11,840 nucleotides of DNA from an uncultured Lachnospiraceae bacterium. GTDB taxonomy: Bacteria > Bacillota > Clostridia > Lachnospirales > Lachnospiraceae. The stretch's first letter is position 1; each line of letters begins with the position of its first letter. Location: positions 1 through 11,840 of the forward strand of contig CACZNZ010000311.1 in NCBI GenBank assembly GCA_902782625.1, read 5' to 3'. The position numbers and the translations under genes were made by a program. Under the pieces are notes generated by a model. That model searched no databases. It saw nothing but the letters and a program-made list of their open reading frames with translations, and was not told where the DNA came from. Shown here piece after piece: positions 1 through 6,441 of the stretch.

Positions 1-434
1 AAATATCGAACCATCCCCAGAAGATCGGCAGTGTTTCTGGCAAAGCGGGAAATGGATTTTGTGAGGATCAGATCAATCTTTCCCAGACGACAGTCTTCCA
101 GAAGCCGATTGAGCTCATGACGGGATTGCCATGTGGTTCCCGAGACGCCGGCTTCATAGTATATTTCGGTCAGTTCCCAGTCTTCATGGGCCTGGATCAT
201 CTCTTTATAGTGGGCTACCTGCATCTCGATAGATCCCAACTGGTTTGTATGATTGGTTGAGACGCGGCAGTAAGCGGCCGTCCGGATTTTCTTTGCCTTC
301 TTCTCGGGAGAAGATTCCCTGACCGTGATAGAACGGTTCTCATGCGCCTCTTTTTCATAAGGGGAGTGAATATCCGGAACGAAGATACCGCGTTCTCTCT
401 GCGCATCCGGCAGATAAACATTTTTCGTTATCAT
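1..434 (-). CDS. Serine site-specific recombinase (resolvase/invertase family), N-terminal part, cut by window edge
   Basis: The minus-strand frame starting at ATG 434-432 runs open to the window edge, giving 144 residues. After an N-terminal extension of about 50 residues comes the resolvase core: AAYCRVST (residues 53-60), with Ser59 as the expected catalytic nucleophile, then EAGVSGT (94-100) and KSISRFARNT (126-135), whose arginines match the conserved active-site arginines of the family. GGAGG lies 5 nt upstream of the ATG, and a good promoter sits further upstream, which fixes the start. Such enzymes cut and rejoin DNA through a phosphoserine intermediate. The extension and the family resemblance suggest a large serine recombinase of mobile elements or an orphan recombinase, but the C-terminal DNA-binding part is outside the window, so subtype, partner sites and intactness cannot be judged. 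Confidence 0.9.
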   Translation of the reverse strand, partial: MITKNVYLPDAQRERGIFVPDIHSPYEKEAHENRSITVRESSPEKKAKKIRTAAYCRVSTNHTNQLGSIEMQVAHYKEMIQAHEDWELTEIYYEAGVSGTTWQSRHELNRLLEDCRLGKIDLILTKSISRFARNTADLLGMVRY

Positions 435-463
435 CTAAACCTCCATTGTGAATCATTAATAAT

Positions 464-492
464 ATCATATCACTTTTCAGGGGCTGAATCAA
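464..492 (-). promoter_or_regulatory. Promoter of the recombinase gene
   Basis: On the minus strand TTGATT (plus 487-492) and TATGAT (plus 464-469) are separated by 17 bp. A TG dinucleotide one base before the -10 makes it an extended -10. It sits about 30 bp upstream of the recombinase ATG and is back to back with the amidase promoter. Confidence 0.7.
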
Positions 493-514
493 TTTGAAAC
501 CGCTGTATTTTCCC

Positions 515-543
515 TTGTCAAAACACAGATAGCGTGCTAGAAT
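515..543 (+). promoter_or_regulatory. Promoter of the amidase operon
   Basis: TTGTCA (515-520) and TAGAAT (538-543) are spaced by 17 bp, close to the sigma-A consensus. The ATG of the amidase follows about 40 bp later, with GGAG at 575-578 as ribosome site. Confidence 0.7.
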
Positions 544-584
544 AGAGCATTGTTAGTAGCACAAAACCTTGAATGGAGTAGAGA

Positions 585-1961
585 ATGTTCAAATCAATTC
601 GATATAGATTAGTAAGTTTCATGTTGCTGGCCGGCCTTTGTGCCGGCGGTTTTCATGTGACGGCAGAAGCGGCACATACAGAAATGACAGCAGAAGATCT
701 GAATTACAATATTGTGATCGATCCCGGCCACGGAGGGATGGATACAGGAGCAGCAGGATATGGAAAGTCTGAATCCAAAAGGACTTTAAAGGTAGGACTT
801 ATGCTCAAAGAAGAGCTGGAAAAGTATGATCATGTCAATGTGTCGATGACCAGAACAAAAGATGAATGGGTAAACCTGCATGATCGTGTAAAGATTGCAA
901 AAAAAAAGAAAGCGGACTTGGTAGTCAGTCTGCATTTTGACGGCTGGTCAGGTGTGGGATACAGCAATGGCAGCAGTGTTTTTGTGGCAAAGAAAGGAAG
1001 CTACCGAAGGAATCTGGCCAAAGCGGAGGCGCTTCTTGGCAGAAGTGTTCTCCAGGAGTTAGAAGGTATCGGCCTGCGCAACAGGGGATTGATACGGAAA
1101 AAATCTGCCAATGTCAAACGATATCCGGACGGATCTCTCGGAGACTATTCCGCCATCATTCGTGACGGGATGAAGGCCGGTATTGCCTGTATCCTGATTG
1201 AGCATGCATTTATAGATAATTATGAAGATTATATTCTGGCGCTTTCCTCCACTGAGAAGATGAGGAAAGTAGCTCATGCTGACGCTATGGGAATCGTCAG
1301 ATATCTGCAGCTACGTGAAAGTGCAACGGGTAATATCCCTCAGGCTACGGTCAGAAGAGGGGTCAAACTGGTCTGTGATGCCGAGCAGGGTTCAGACATT
1401 GGCCTTTTCAGAAAGAAAGCTGCAATCGCAGAGTATGAAAAGATGCTGGAGGCCGGGGCAAAGAGATTTGCATCGTACAGAGAAGTCCGGTTTGAACGGG
1501 AGACAGCGGAATATGAAGCTGAATCGAAGGCCATGGCAGCCAACTTGAGGGAAGTCAGGGCAAGGACGGATGAAACAGCAAAATGCTTTAATGTTGTCAT
1601 TTCCCTTTTCATGGCATTTATCCTGTACTGGCTGATCCTGGATACCCACGAACGGTACGGAGAAGGCCCGCTTGTCGATGTCAGAAAACTGCGCGAAGAT
1701 ACTCTGTTATTATGGTCCCGCATTGTTTCACTTACTAAAAAAGTAATTCTGGCATTATGGAATATGATTTGTGCCTTTGGAAAATACGTCTGGGACGGAA
1801 CCGTTTCGTTCTGCCTGGATGTCAGGAAAGGGAGCATAGCGATTTTTCGGGGAATCAGGCGATGGTTTTCAAAACTGATCAGAAGAATAAAAGTGACGGC
1901 TTGCAATATCTATGGTATGATAAAGAAAACCTGCAGAAATACATTAAGCGGCACAAAGTAG
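585..1961 (+). CDS. N-acetylmuramoyl-L-alanine amidase (Amidase_3) with C-terminal membrane anchor
   Basis: A 458-residue secreted or membrane-bound peptidoglycan hydrolase, predicted to cut the amide bond between N-acetylmuramic acid and L-alanine. Residues 1-30 form a signal peptide (basic start, hydrophobic core, TAEAA end). The catalytic domain spans about 42-242. DPGHGG holds His49, Glu63 (KSESK) and His117 (SLHFDG) are the expected remaining zinc ligands, and Glu206 (IEHAF) the catalytic acid. Residues 275-333 are rich in Glu, Arg and Ala, likely coiled coil. A transmembrane helix lies at about 335-352, followed by about 100 mostly basic and amphipathic residues. Most Amidase_3 enzymes carry SH3 or cell-wall-binding modules instead of this tail. 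The third ligand motif reads SLHFDG where SIHAN is usual, but the ligands are kept. It is the first gene of a two-gene operon with the small membrane protein 16 nt downstream. Confidence 0.9.
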   Translation: MFKSIRYRLVSFMLLAGLCAGGFHVTAEAAHTEMTAEDLNYNIVIDPGHGGMDTGAAGYGKSESKRTLKVGLMLKEELEKYDHVNVSMTRTKDEWVNLHDRVKIAKKKKADLVVSLHFDGWSGVGYSNGSSVFVAKKGSYRRNLAKAEALLGRSVLQELEGIGLRNRGLIRKKSANVKRYPDGSLGDYSAIIRDGMKAGIACILIEHAFIDNYEDYILALSSTEKMRKVAHADAMGIVRYLQLRESATGNIPQATVRRGVKLVCDAEQGSDIGLFRKKAAIAEYEKMLEAGAKRFASYREVRFERETAEYEAESKAMAANLREVRARTDETAKCFNVVISLFMAFILYWLILDTHERYGEGPLVDVRKLREDTLLLWSRIVSLTKKVILALWNMICAFGKYVWDGTVSFCLDVRKGSIAIFRGIRRWFSKLIRRIKVTACNIYGMIKKTCRNTLSGTK

Positions 1962-1977
1962 AGAGAGGGGTGTGCGG

Positions 1978-2157
1978 ATGGGTTACTCCGGAATTATTGC
2001 GGCAGTCATTATTGCGTTGCTGGTAGTATCATTGTTTTTTATCGTCAGAGAAGTCGAACAAAAGAACTGGAAGAAGGCAGTGATATATTCTGTTGTCACG
2101 CTGGTCGTCCTGATCATCATACGATTAGTGCTGATGTATATGATTTCGTTGATGTGA
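1978..2157 (+). CDS. Small two-helix membrane protein, unknown function
   Basis: A 59-residue protein that is nearly all membrane: helix one at about residues 5-24, a charged hairpin (REVEQKNWKKA), helix two at about 36-56. The ATG at 1978 is preferred over the in-frame GTG at 1972 because AGAGGGG (1964-1970) then sits 7 nt upstream rather than 1 nt. It begins 16 nt after the amidase stop with no terminator between, so the two are very likely cotranscribed and it may help place or regulate the amidase; that link is inference. No recognised family. The size, hydropathy and good ribosome site favour a real gene. Confidence 0.7.
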   Translation: MGYSGIIAAVIIALLVVSLFFIVREVEQKNWKKAVIYSVVTLVVLIIIRLVLMYMISLM

Positions 2158-2203
2158 ATTTTTTGTTGTTGGATTTTATTATAAAACCGTAGTAATAAGA
2201 CAA

Positions 2204-2233
2204 GTGTAAAAATGTGATTTCCTGTATTATATT
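2204..2233 (+). promoter_or_regulatory. Possible weak promoter before the thioredoxin-like gene
   Basis: An AT-rich -10 candidate (TATATT at 2228-2233, or TATTAT at 2225-2230) lies about 35 bp before the gene. The matching -35 region (TGTAAA or similar) is poor, so this is tentative. The rest of the 108-bp gap shows no clear terminator. Confidence 0.35.
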
Positions 2234-2265
2234 CAATAAGGAATACATTTAGGGAGGAGCATATT

Positions 2266-2574
2266 ATGGTCGGAATTTTATGGTTTTATTTAGATAATTG
2301 TCAATATTGCAAAAGAGCAGATACGATCCTGCTTGAACTGCAGAATCAGAATCCTGCCTATGGCGAAGTGCGCATGATCAAAATAAATGAGAAAGAGAGA
2401 CCGGATATCGCGGCTAAGTTTACACATAGCAAGGTGCCGGCATTCTTCCTCGGCGACAGACTTCTCTATGAGGCAGATGCAGCTGAATCAAGAACACAGA
2501 TGAAGGAAAATATTGAAAAAGTTTTAAGAATTGCCATCGAAGTTCAGGCTGCATGGGATGCACAGCAGAAATAA
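2266..2574 (+). CDS. Thioredoxin/glutaredoxin-like protein with CQYC active site
   Basis: A 102-residue cytoplasmic protein with a thioredoxin-fold pattern: beta strand GILWFYL, then the redox pair Cys13-Gln-Tyr-Cys16 at the start of helix one, and the loop KVPAFFLGDRLLY (about residues 56-68), whose Val-Pro is the expected cis-proline facing the active site. It probably reduces disulfides or acts as a thiol-disulfide carrier; the partner is unknown. The length is near that of single-domain thioredoxins and there is no signal peptide. The ribosome site GGGAGGAG is strong. It appears to be a single-gene unit, ending about 25 bp before a strong intrinsic terminator. Confidence 0.8.
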   Translation: MVGILWFYLDNCQYCKRADTILLELQNQNPAYGEVRMIKINEKERPDIAAKFTHSKVPAFFLGDRLLYEADAAESRTQMKENIEKVLRIAIEVQAAWDAQQK

Positions 2575-2589
2575 GTATCACAGATGGAT

Positions 2590-2765
2590 AGGTTATAAGG
2601 TCGTTGCGCTGATTGATTGAAATCGGTGCAGCGACTTTTTTTCGTATAAGTCCAGTCACAATGCAGGGACATCTGACCGCTAGTGGGCAAAGATGGCCGT
2701 GCATTAGTGACGACAAGCGTAAACGAGCGTAGCAGTGTGCTGCGAAGCGAGATGACGATTAGAAC
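2590..2765 (+). repeat. Gene-free stretch, possibly a dispersed intergenic repeat (includes the terminator)
   Basis: No gene with a ribosome site is found between 2575 and 2862. The part from about 2643 to 2765 is richer in GC than its flanks and contains a short hairpin (CGTAGCA, 3-nt loop, TGCTGCG around 2738-2754) and repeated AGCG elements. Its reverse strand can be read as a short peptide containing SGQMSLHCDWTYTKK, a string I recall from spurious small ORFs in many Clostridia. That memory suggests a multicopy intergenic element including the terminator. It is not proven by this window, and the limits given are approximate. Confidence 0.35.
2600..2642 (+). terminator. Intrinsic terminator after the thioredoxin-like gene
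   Basis: A 14-bp stem (GTCGTTGCGCTGAT pairing with ATCGGTGCAGCGAC, counting G-U pairs) closes an 8-nt loop and is followed by seven T residues at 2636-2642. It is 25 bp past the stop codon. Confidence 0.85.
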
Positions 2766-2793
2766 GGAAAATATTACGATTTAATTAAATATG

Positions 2794-2822
2794 TTAACAA
2801 AACCAGCAATATGTGATAATAT
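2794..2822 (+). promoter_or_regulatory. Promoter of the 3D-domain protein gene
   Basis: TTAACA (2794-2799) is followed after 17 bp by TAATAT (2817-2822), or after 15 bp by GATAAT (2815-2820); both -10 readings have a TG just upstream. It lies 40 bp before the ATG at 2863, so the longer open frame from 2791 is not the real start. Confidence 0.6.
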
Positions 2823-2862
2823 AACCGTAACAAACAATCGTTGGTTGGGAGGGGAGTTTGAA

Positions 2863-3513
2863 ATGTTTAAAAAGTATCGTATTGTCTGGTTACTGTTATT
2901 ATTGATTCTTTGTGCAGCTGCTGTTCCCGGAAAGAAAGTGGAAGTACGGGCCTCAAATCTCCGTCAGCTTAAAGTAAAGGCGCCATGTCTTTCTATGACG
3001 AGAGATGAGATCGAATTAAAAAAAGGAAAGAGAAAGTATATCGGTATGCTGGTGTTTGATGCCGAACGTTCCGACATTGTATGGTCTTCGAGCAATAAAA
3101 ATGTCGCGGTGGTCAACAAACTCGGTATTGTCAAGGGAAAGAAAGTCGGCAAAGCAAAGATCACAGCCCACATCAGAGGAACAGATATCGAAGAGACCTG
3201 TGAAGTCAATGTGGTAAACTACAAGATTTACCGAGTCAAGGCAACTGCTTACTGTAACTGTGCAAGCTGCAGCGGTCCGGGACATCCCAGAACTGCGTCT
3301 GGAACCTATCCGAAACAGGGAAGGACGCTGGCAGTGGATAAGAGGCTTATCCCGCTGGGAACAAAAATCGAGATGAATGGTCATACCTACTATGCAGAGG
3401 ATACCGGCGGAGCCATCAAAGGCAAGAAAATCGATGTGTATTTCCACAGGCACAGCGATACCGGAAGATGGGGCGTCAGGTATGTGCTGATCAAGGTTTT
3501 TTATGACAAATAA
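2863..3513 (+). CDS. Secreted BIG2-like plus 3D-domain cell-wall protein
   Basis: The ATG at 2863 follows GGGGAG (2851-2856) at 6 nt, giving 216 residues. Residues 1-30 are a signal peptide with a long leucine core. Residues 38-118 look like a bacterial Ig-like (BIG2) domain: LKKGKRKYI, VWSSSNKNVAVVNKLGIV, GKAKITA. Residues 124-216 are a 3D domain (as in YabE and YocH, and related to the MltA fold). It opens with KATAYCNCASCSG and carries the three aspartates in AVDKRLIPLGT (Asp159), AEDTGG (Asp180) and KIDVYF (Asp191). 3D domains are thought to act on peptidoglycan, probably as lytic transglycosylases. An extracellular cell-wall role is likely; the exact reaction is inferred from the family. 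It is monocistronic. A copy of the BIG2-like fold also appears in the surface protein near the window's end. Confidence 0.85.
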   Translation: MFKKYRIVWLLLLLILCAAAVPGKKVEVRASNLRQLKVKAPCLSMTRDEIELKKGKRKYIGMLVFDAERSDIVWSSSNKNVAVVNKLGIVKGKKVGKAKITAHIRGTDIEETCEVNVVNYKIYRVKATAYCNCASCSGPGHPRTASGTYPKQGRTLAVDKRLIPLGTKIEMNGHTYYAEDTGGAIKGKKIDVYFHRHSDTGRWGVRYVLIKVFYDK

Positions 3514-3537
3514 CAGTGTAGGGAATACACGGTTTCA

Positions 3538-3566
3538 TTGACTTAAGTGATGTATTATGCTAAAAT
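3538..3566 (+). promoter_or_regulatory. Promoter of the polyol operon
   Basis: TTGACT (3538-3543) and TAAAAT (3561-3566) are separated by exactly 17 bp. Transcription would begin near 3573, leaving a leader of about 105 nt before the GTG of the first gene. The -10 box lies in the left half and centre of the 22-bp palindrome. Confidence 0.75.
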
Positions 3567-3576
3567 TTTAGCATAA
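3555..3576 (+). promoter_or_regulatory. Perfect 22-bp palindrome over the -10 box, probable operator
   Basis: The half-site TTATGCTAAAA (3555-3565) is followed directly by its exact reverse complement (3566-3576). It covers the -10 box and the likely transcription start, the classic place for a repressor. Direct repeats reading AAGTGATG flank it (about 3545-3552 and 3588-3595). The protein that binds is unknown; no regulator gene is present in the window. Confidence 0.65.
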
Positions 3577-3615
3577 ATAATTACATAAAGTGATGAACAT
3601 TGTGGTGGATTTAAG

Positions 3616-3663
3616 GCGATTAGAATAGACAGTGGTGTGCTGTTTATTTTAGTCGCTTTTTTT
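3616..3663 (+). terminator. Leader terminator (probable attenuator) just before the SDR gene
   Basis: GCGATTAGAATAGACAG pairs with CTGTTTATTTTAGTCGC over 17 bp (three G-U pairs) around a 7-nt loop, followed by seven T residues (3657-3663). The T-run ends 4 nt before the ribosome site GGAGG (3668-3672). It lies after the operon promoter, so transcripts must read through it to reach any gene. It may also stop transcripts from the upstream 3D-protein gene, which has no better terminator. Antitermination of a GlpP type, as known for Bacillus glp genes, is a reasonable inference; no competing antiterminator fold was found by eye. Confidence 0.75.
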
Positions 3664-3678
3664 GAAAGGAGGTTATTT

Positions 3679-4437
3679 GTGGACTTTGGCCTGAAAGGAA
3701 AAAATGCCCTAGTTACGGGGAGCACGAAGGGTCTGGGGCTGGCAATTGTCAAGATCCTCGCGCAGGAAGGAGCCAATGTCATTGTGTCAGGGAGAAATGA
3801 GACACAGGCAAAACAGGAGGCAGCGGCTGTACGGGAAATGTATGGCGTAAAGGCCGTCGGTATACCGGCGGACCTCGGAGTTTGCGGTGAGGCAGACAGA
3901 CTTTTTGAAGAAAGTCTGGCGGCATTGGGAAATCTGGATATTCTGGTAAACAATGCCGGAATCTGGCCGACATCCTACGTCAGAGAAATGGAACCAGAGG
4001 ATTTTGAAAGTACGATTTATATGAACCTGGAAGTACCATTCCTTTTAAGTAAGAGAATGGTCAATCATCTCGTTGAAAATGAGAAGAAAGGGAAAATCAT
4101 TCAGATCGTCTCTCAGGCAGCTTTCCACGGCTCAACGACCGGCCATGCGCACTATGCGGCTTCGAAGGGAGGACTTGTGACTTTCATGATTTCTCTGGCG
4201 CGGGAAGTGGCTTCTCTGGGAATCAATGTCAATGCGGTGGCACCGGGAATGATGGCCACACCGATGACAAAAGATGCATTGGACAAAAAGGGGGATTATT
4301 ATAACAGCCGGATTCCGATCGGCAGAGTTGCCGAACCGGAAGAGGTAGCTTACAGTGTAGCATTTCTTGCTTCCGACAAGGCGGATTATCTGACAGGAAT
4401 CACGATTGATGCCACCGGAGGCATGTTAATGAGATAA
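3679..4437 (+). CDS. Short-chain dehydrogenase/reductase (SDR), likely sugar or polyol oxidoreductase
   Basis: The GTG at 3679 is chosen because AAAGGAGG stands 6 nt upstream; the upstream in-frame ATG at 3637 lies inside the leader hairpin. The product is 252 residues, typical for classical SDRs. Visible motifs: TGSTKGLG (13-20) for NAD(P) binding, NNAG (91-94), Asn116, Ser145 in IVSQAA, and the catalytic pair Tyr159 and Lys163 in YAASK, then APG (188-190). All catalytic residues are kept. The enzyme should oxidise an alcohol or reduce a carbonyl using NAD(P). As first gene of an operon with a carbohydrate kinase and polyol-phosphate dehydrogenase, it probably handles the free sugar or sugar alcohol before phosphorylation. 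The substrate cannot be assigned from the sequence. Confidence 0.9.
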   Translation: MDFGLKGKNALVTGSTKGLGLAIVKILAQEGANVIVSGRNETQAKQEAAAVREMYGVKAVGIPADLGVCGEADRLFEESLAALGNLDILVNNAGIWPTSYVREMEPEDFESTIYMNLEVPFLLSKRMVNHLVENEKKGKIIQIVSQAAFHGSTTGHAHYAASKGGLVTFMISLAREVASLGINVNAVAPGMMATPMTKDALDKKGDYYNSRIPIGRVAEPEEVAYSVAFLASDKADYLTGITIDATGGMLMR

Positions 4438-4466
4438 CAGGAAGAAGGAATAAGGGAGGTTGCAAA

Positions 4467-5975
4467 ATGAGTAATTATCTGATTGGAATTGACGCAGGCA
4501 ATACATCAAGCAAGGTCGTGATCTTTGATGAGTTCGGAGAGATCAAAGCGGAGGCTGCCACACCTAGTATGAGATTCCAGCAAAGAGGTCCTGGCTTCGA
4601 GGAATTTGATGTGGATCAGCTGTGGGCGGATATTGTCGTCTGTATCAAAGGGGCGATCGATAAGTCCGGCGTAGACGCAAAAGATATCAAAGGAATCGGC
4701 GTGACTTCATTTGGAAACGGCGTGGTTTTCGTAGGAAAGAACGGGGAAGCGATTGCTCCAGGCTGTTTCTCTCATGACCATCGTGCGGATGATATCATTG
4801 CAATGTACAAAGAAGAAGGAACATATGACAAGATCAATGATCTCGTTTTCGGTACATTGTTTGCCGGCGAGCCAGGTCCGATCCTTCGCTGGTACAAAGA
4901 ACATGAGCGTGGAATCTACAATCAGATCGGCGGAGCTATGATGTTCAAAGACTATATCATGTTCAAGATGACCGGCGTTTTAGCGACAGACTTAAACTGC
5001 TGGGGCGGTTCCTTCATGTTCGATCCGAAGACTATGGAATACAGTGATGAACTGTTTAAATTGTATGGAATCGAGGAACTTAAAGACGCAATGCCGAAAC
5101 TGTATGAAGCGACTGATATAGTCGGAAGAGTCACTGCAGATGTGGCAGCGCAGACTGGCCTTGCGGAAGGGACACCGGTCTGTGCAGGTATGATGGATAT
5201 CCTGGCCTGTCTGGTCGGTTCCGGAGCAACAGGAGACGGAATCTATACTGCGGTTGCAGGATCCTGGAGTATCAATGAGACTCATTCAGACAAGATGATT
5301 CCGGGCCTGTCCTCGAATATGCCGTATCTTTACAAGGGACAATACTTAAACTGCTCTTATACCGGAGCGTCCGGATCGAACTATGAGTGGTTTACCAAAA
5401 TCCTTGGTGACAGAGCGAAGAAAGAGGCAGAGGAAAGAGGTATTTCCTTCTACAAAGTTCTTGATGAGATGATTGAGAAGGTTGATCCGGCGAAAGCCGA
5501 AGTGCTTTTTGGACCGTTTGTGGCACAGCCAAGTCTGCATCCAAATACAAAGGCACATTTTATGAATATTGATTCCAATACAACCTATGAAGAACTTTGC
5601 TATGCTGTAGCAGAAGGCTGCGCATTTATCCATAAATATCACATCGATATCCTGCGCAATGCAGGTCTGCCGCTTACGGAGGTGCGTCTGACTGGCGGTA
5701 CCGCACGAAGCAAAGTATGGAACCAGATTTTTGCCAATGTACTGCAGGCGCCAATCGTCGGTGTTGACTGTGAAGAGACAGGCGCTTTAGGTTCCGCCAT
5801 TGCAGCCGGTATCGGTGCGGGTATATACGAGGGTTATGAGGACGCATTTGAGAAGGCAGTCAAGATTCTTCCTCCGATCTATCCGAAAGAAGGTAGCTAC
5901 GGGCTCTATGAGAAAAAATATGAAGAGTGGTCCATGCTCAATGAGATCCTTATGAAATACTGGGAGAATAAATAA
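4467..5975 (+). CDS. FGGY-family carbohydrate kinase (polyol or ketose kinase)
   Basis: A 502-residue cytoplasmic kinase of normal FGGY length that uses ATP to phosphorylate a sugar or polyol. The N-terminal phosphate loop is GIDAGNTSSK (7-16). The central GMMDILA (241-247) carries the likely catalytic base Asp244. The C-terminal ATP-domain signature is LTGGTARSKVWNQIFANVL (408-426), followed by EETGALGSAIAA (436-447). Overall it looks closer to the L-xylulose/erythritol kinase branch than to true glycerol kinase, as judged by motifs such as FGNGVVFV and FGPFVAQPS; that placement is tentative. The ribosome site GGAGG is 7 nt upstream and the gene starts 29 nt after the SDR stop. With the GlpA-like enzyme downstream it resembles the kinase plus FAD-dehydrogenase logic of glycerol and erythritol catabolism. 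Confidence 0.9.
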   Translation: MSNYLIGIDAGNTSSKVVIFDEFGEIKAEAATPSMRFQQRGPGFEEFDVDQLWADIVVCIKGAIDKSGVDAKDIKGIGVTSFGNGVVFVGKNGEAIAPGCFSHDHRADDIIAMYKEEGTYDKINDLVFGTLFAGEPGPILRWYKEHERGIYNQIGGAMMFKDYIMFKMTGVLATDLNCWGGSFMFDPKTMEYSDELFKLYGIEELKDAMPKLYEATDIVGRVTADVAAQTGLAEGTPVCAGMMDILACLVGSGATGDGIYTAVAGSWSINETHSDKMIPGLSSNMPYLYKGQYLNCSYTGASGSNYEWFTKILGDRAKKEAEERGISFYKVLDEMIEKVDPAKAEVLFGPFVAQPSLHPNTKAHFMNIDSNTTYEELCYAVAEGCAFIHKYHIDILRNAGLPLTEVRLTGGTARSKVWNQIFANVLQAPIVGVDCEETGALGSAIAAGIGAGIYEGYEDAFEKAVKILPPIYPKEGSYGLYEKKYEEWSMLNEILMKYWENK

Positions 5976-6007
5976 CAATAACAGAGGTTATCAGGAAGGA
6001 GACAGTT

Positions 6008-6406
6008 ATGGCTAAATTTGGTGTAGTGTTAGTGTCACACAGTGCGTTGATCGCAACAGGGCTGAAGGAACTGGTCAATGAGATGAACGACGGATCTGTT
6101 CCGGTAATTGATGCTGGTGGAGCAGATGAGGGAAGAATCGGAACAAGCGCCATCAAAATCATGGAAGCGATCGAATCTCTGTCAGACTGTGAGCATATCC
6201 TGATCTATGCTGATCTGGGAAGTTCCATTCTAAGTACAGAGACGGCATTTGATTTTTTAGATGAGGAACTTGCCGCAAAATGCCAGATCGTCGATTGCCC
6301 GATTGTAGAAGGGGCACTGGCCGGCGTGGTACAGGCGACCATGGCAGAGACGGTAGAGGAAGTCATTCAGGCATCCGAAGGTGCGCGGGATGCCCATAAA
6401 CTGTAG
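6008..6406 (+). CDS. DhaM-like PTS EIIA protein (mannose-family fold)
   Basis: A 132-residue protein of the DhaM/EIIA-Man fold. His11 in VLVSHSALIATG is the expected phosphorylation site that takes phosphate from HPr. Other family marks are GRIGTSA (42-48), DLGSSILSTE (69-78) and PIVEGALAG (98-106). In known systems DhaM passes phosphate to DhaL-ADP, which phosphorylates dihydroxyacetone bound to DhaK; Gram-positive DhaM is a single domain of this size. Here neither dhaK nor dhaL is nearby: the protein lies between the FGGY kinase (32 nt gap) and the GlpA-like gene. It may serve DhaK/DhaL encoded elsewhere, a distinct phosphotransfer, or signal PTS status to the operon; these are inferences. 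The ribosome site AGGAAGGAG is 6 nt from the ATG. Confidence 0.85.
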   Translation: MAKFGVVLVSHSALIATGLKELVNEMNDGSVPVIDAGGADEGRIGTSAIKIMEAIESLSDCEHILIYADLGSSILSTETAFDFLDEELAAKCQIVDCPIVEGALAGVVQATMAETVEEVIQASEGARDAHKL

Positions 6407-6441
6407 ATCTGTATCCAGACAGGGAGAAAGGAGCAGATAAC

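Noticed and set aside
215..421. 68-residue minus-strand open frame
   Set aside because: It is in a different frame from the serine recombinase, which has the family motifs and its own ribosome site and promoter.
1340..1906. 188-residue minus-strand open frame
   Set aside because: It is antisense to the amidase C-terminal half, without recognisable domains or an operon context.
2643..2790. Possible tRNA or CRISPR repeat in the GC-richer intergenic stretch
   Set aside because: There is no cloverleaf arm set or regular spaced repeat; only a short hairpin and irregular AGCG motifs are visible.
2791..2862. 24-codon upstream extension of the 3D-domain protein
   Set aside because: It overlaps the promoter, lacks a ribosome site, and would put a polar segment before a normal signal peptide.
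3637..3678. ATG start 14 codons upstream for the SDR gene
   Set aside because: It falls within the leader hairpin and T-run; the GTG at 3679 has an excellent ribosome site and gives a standard SDR N-terminus.
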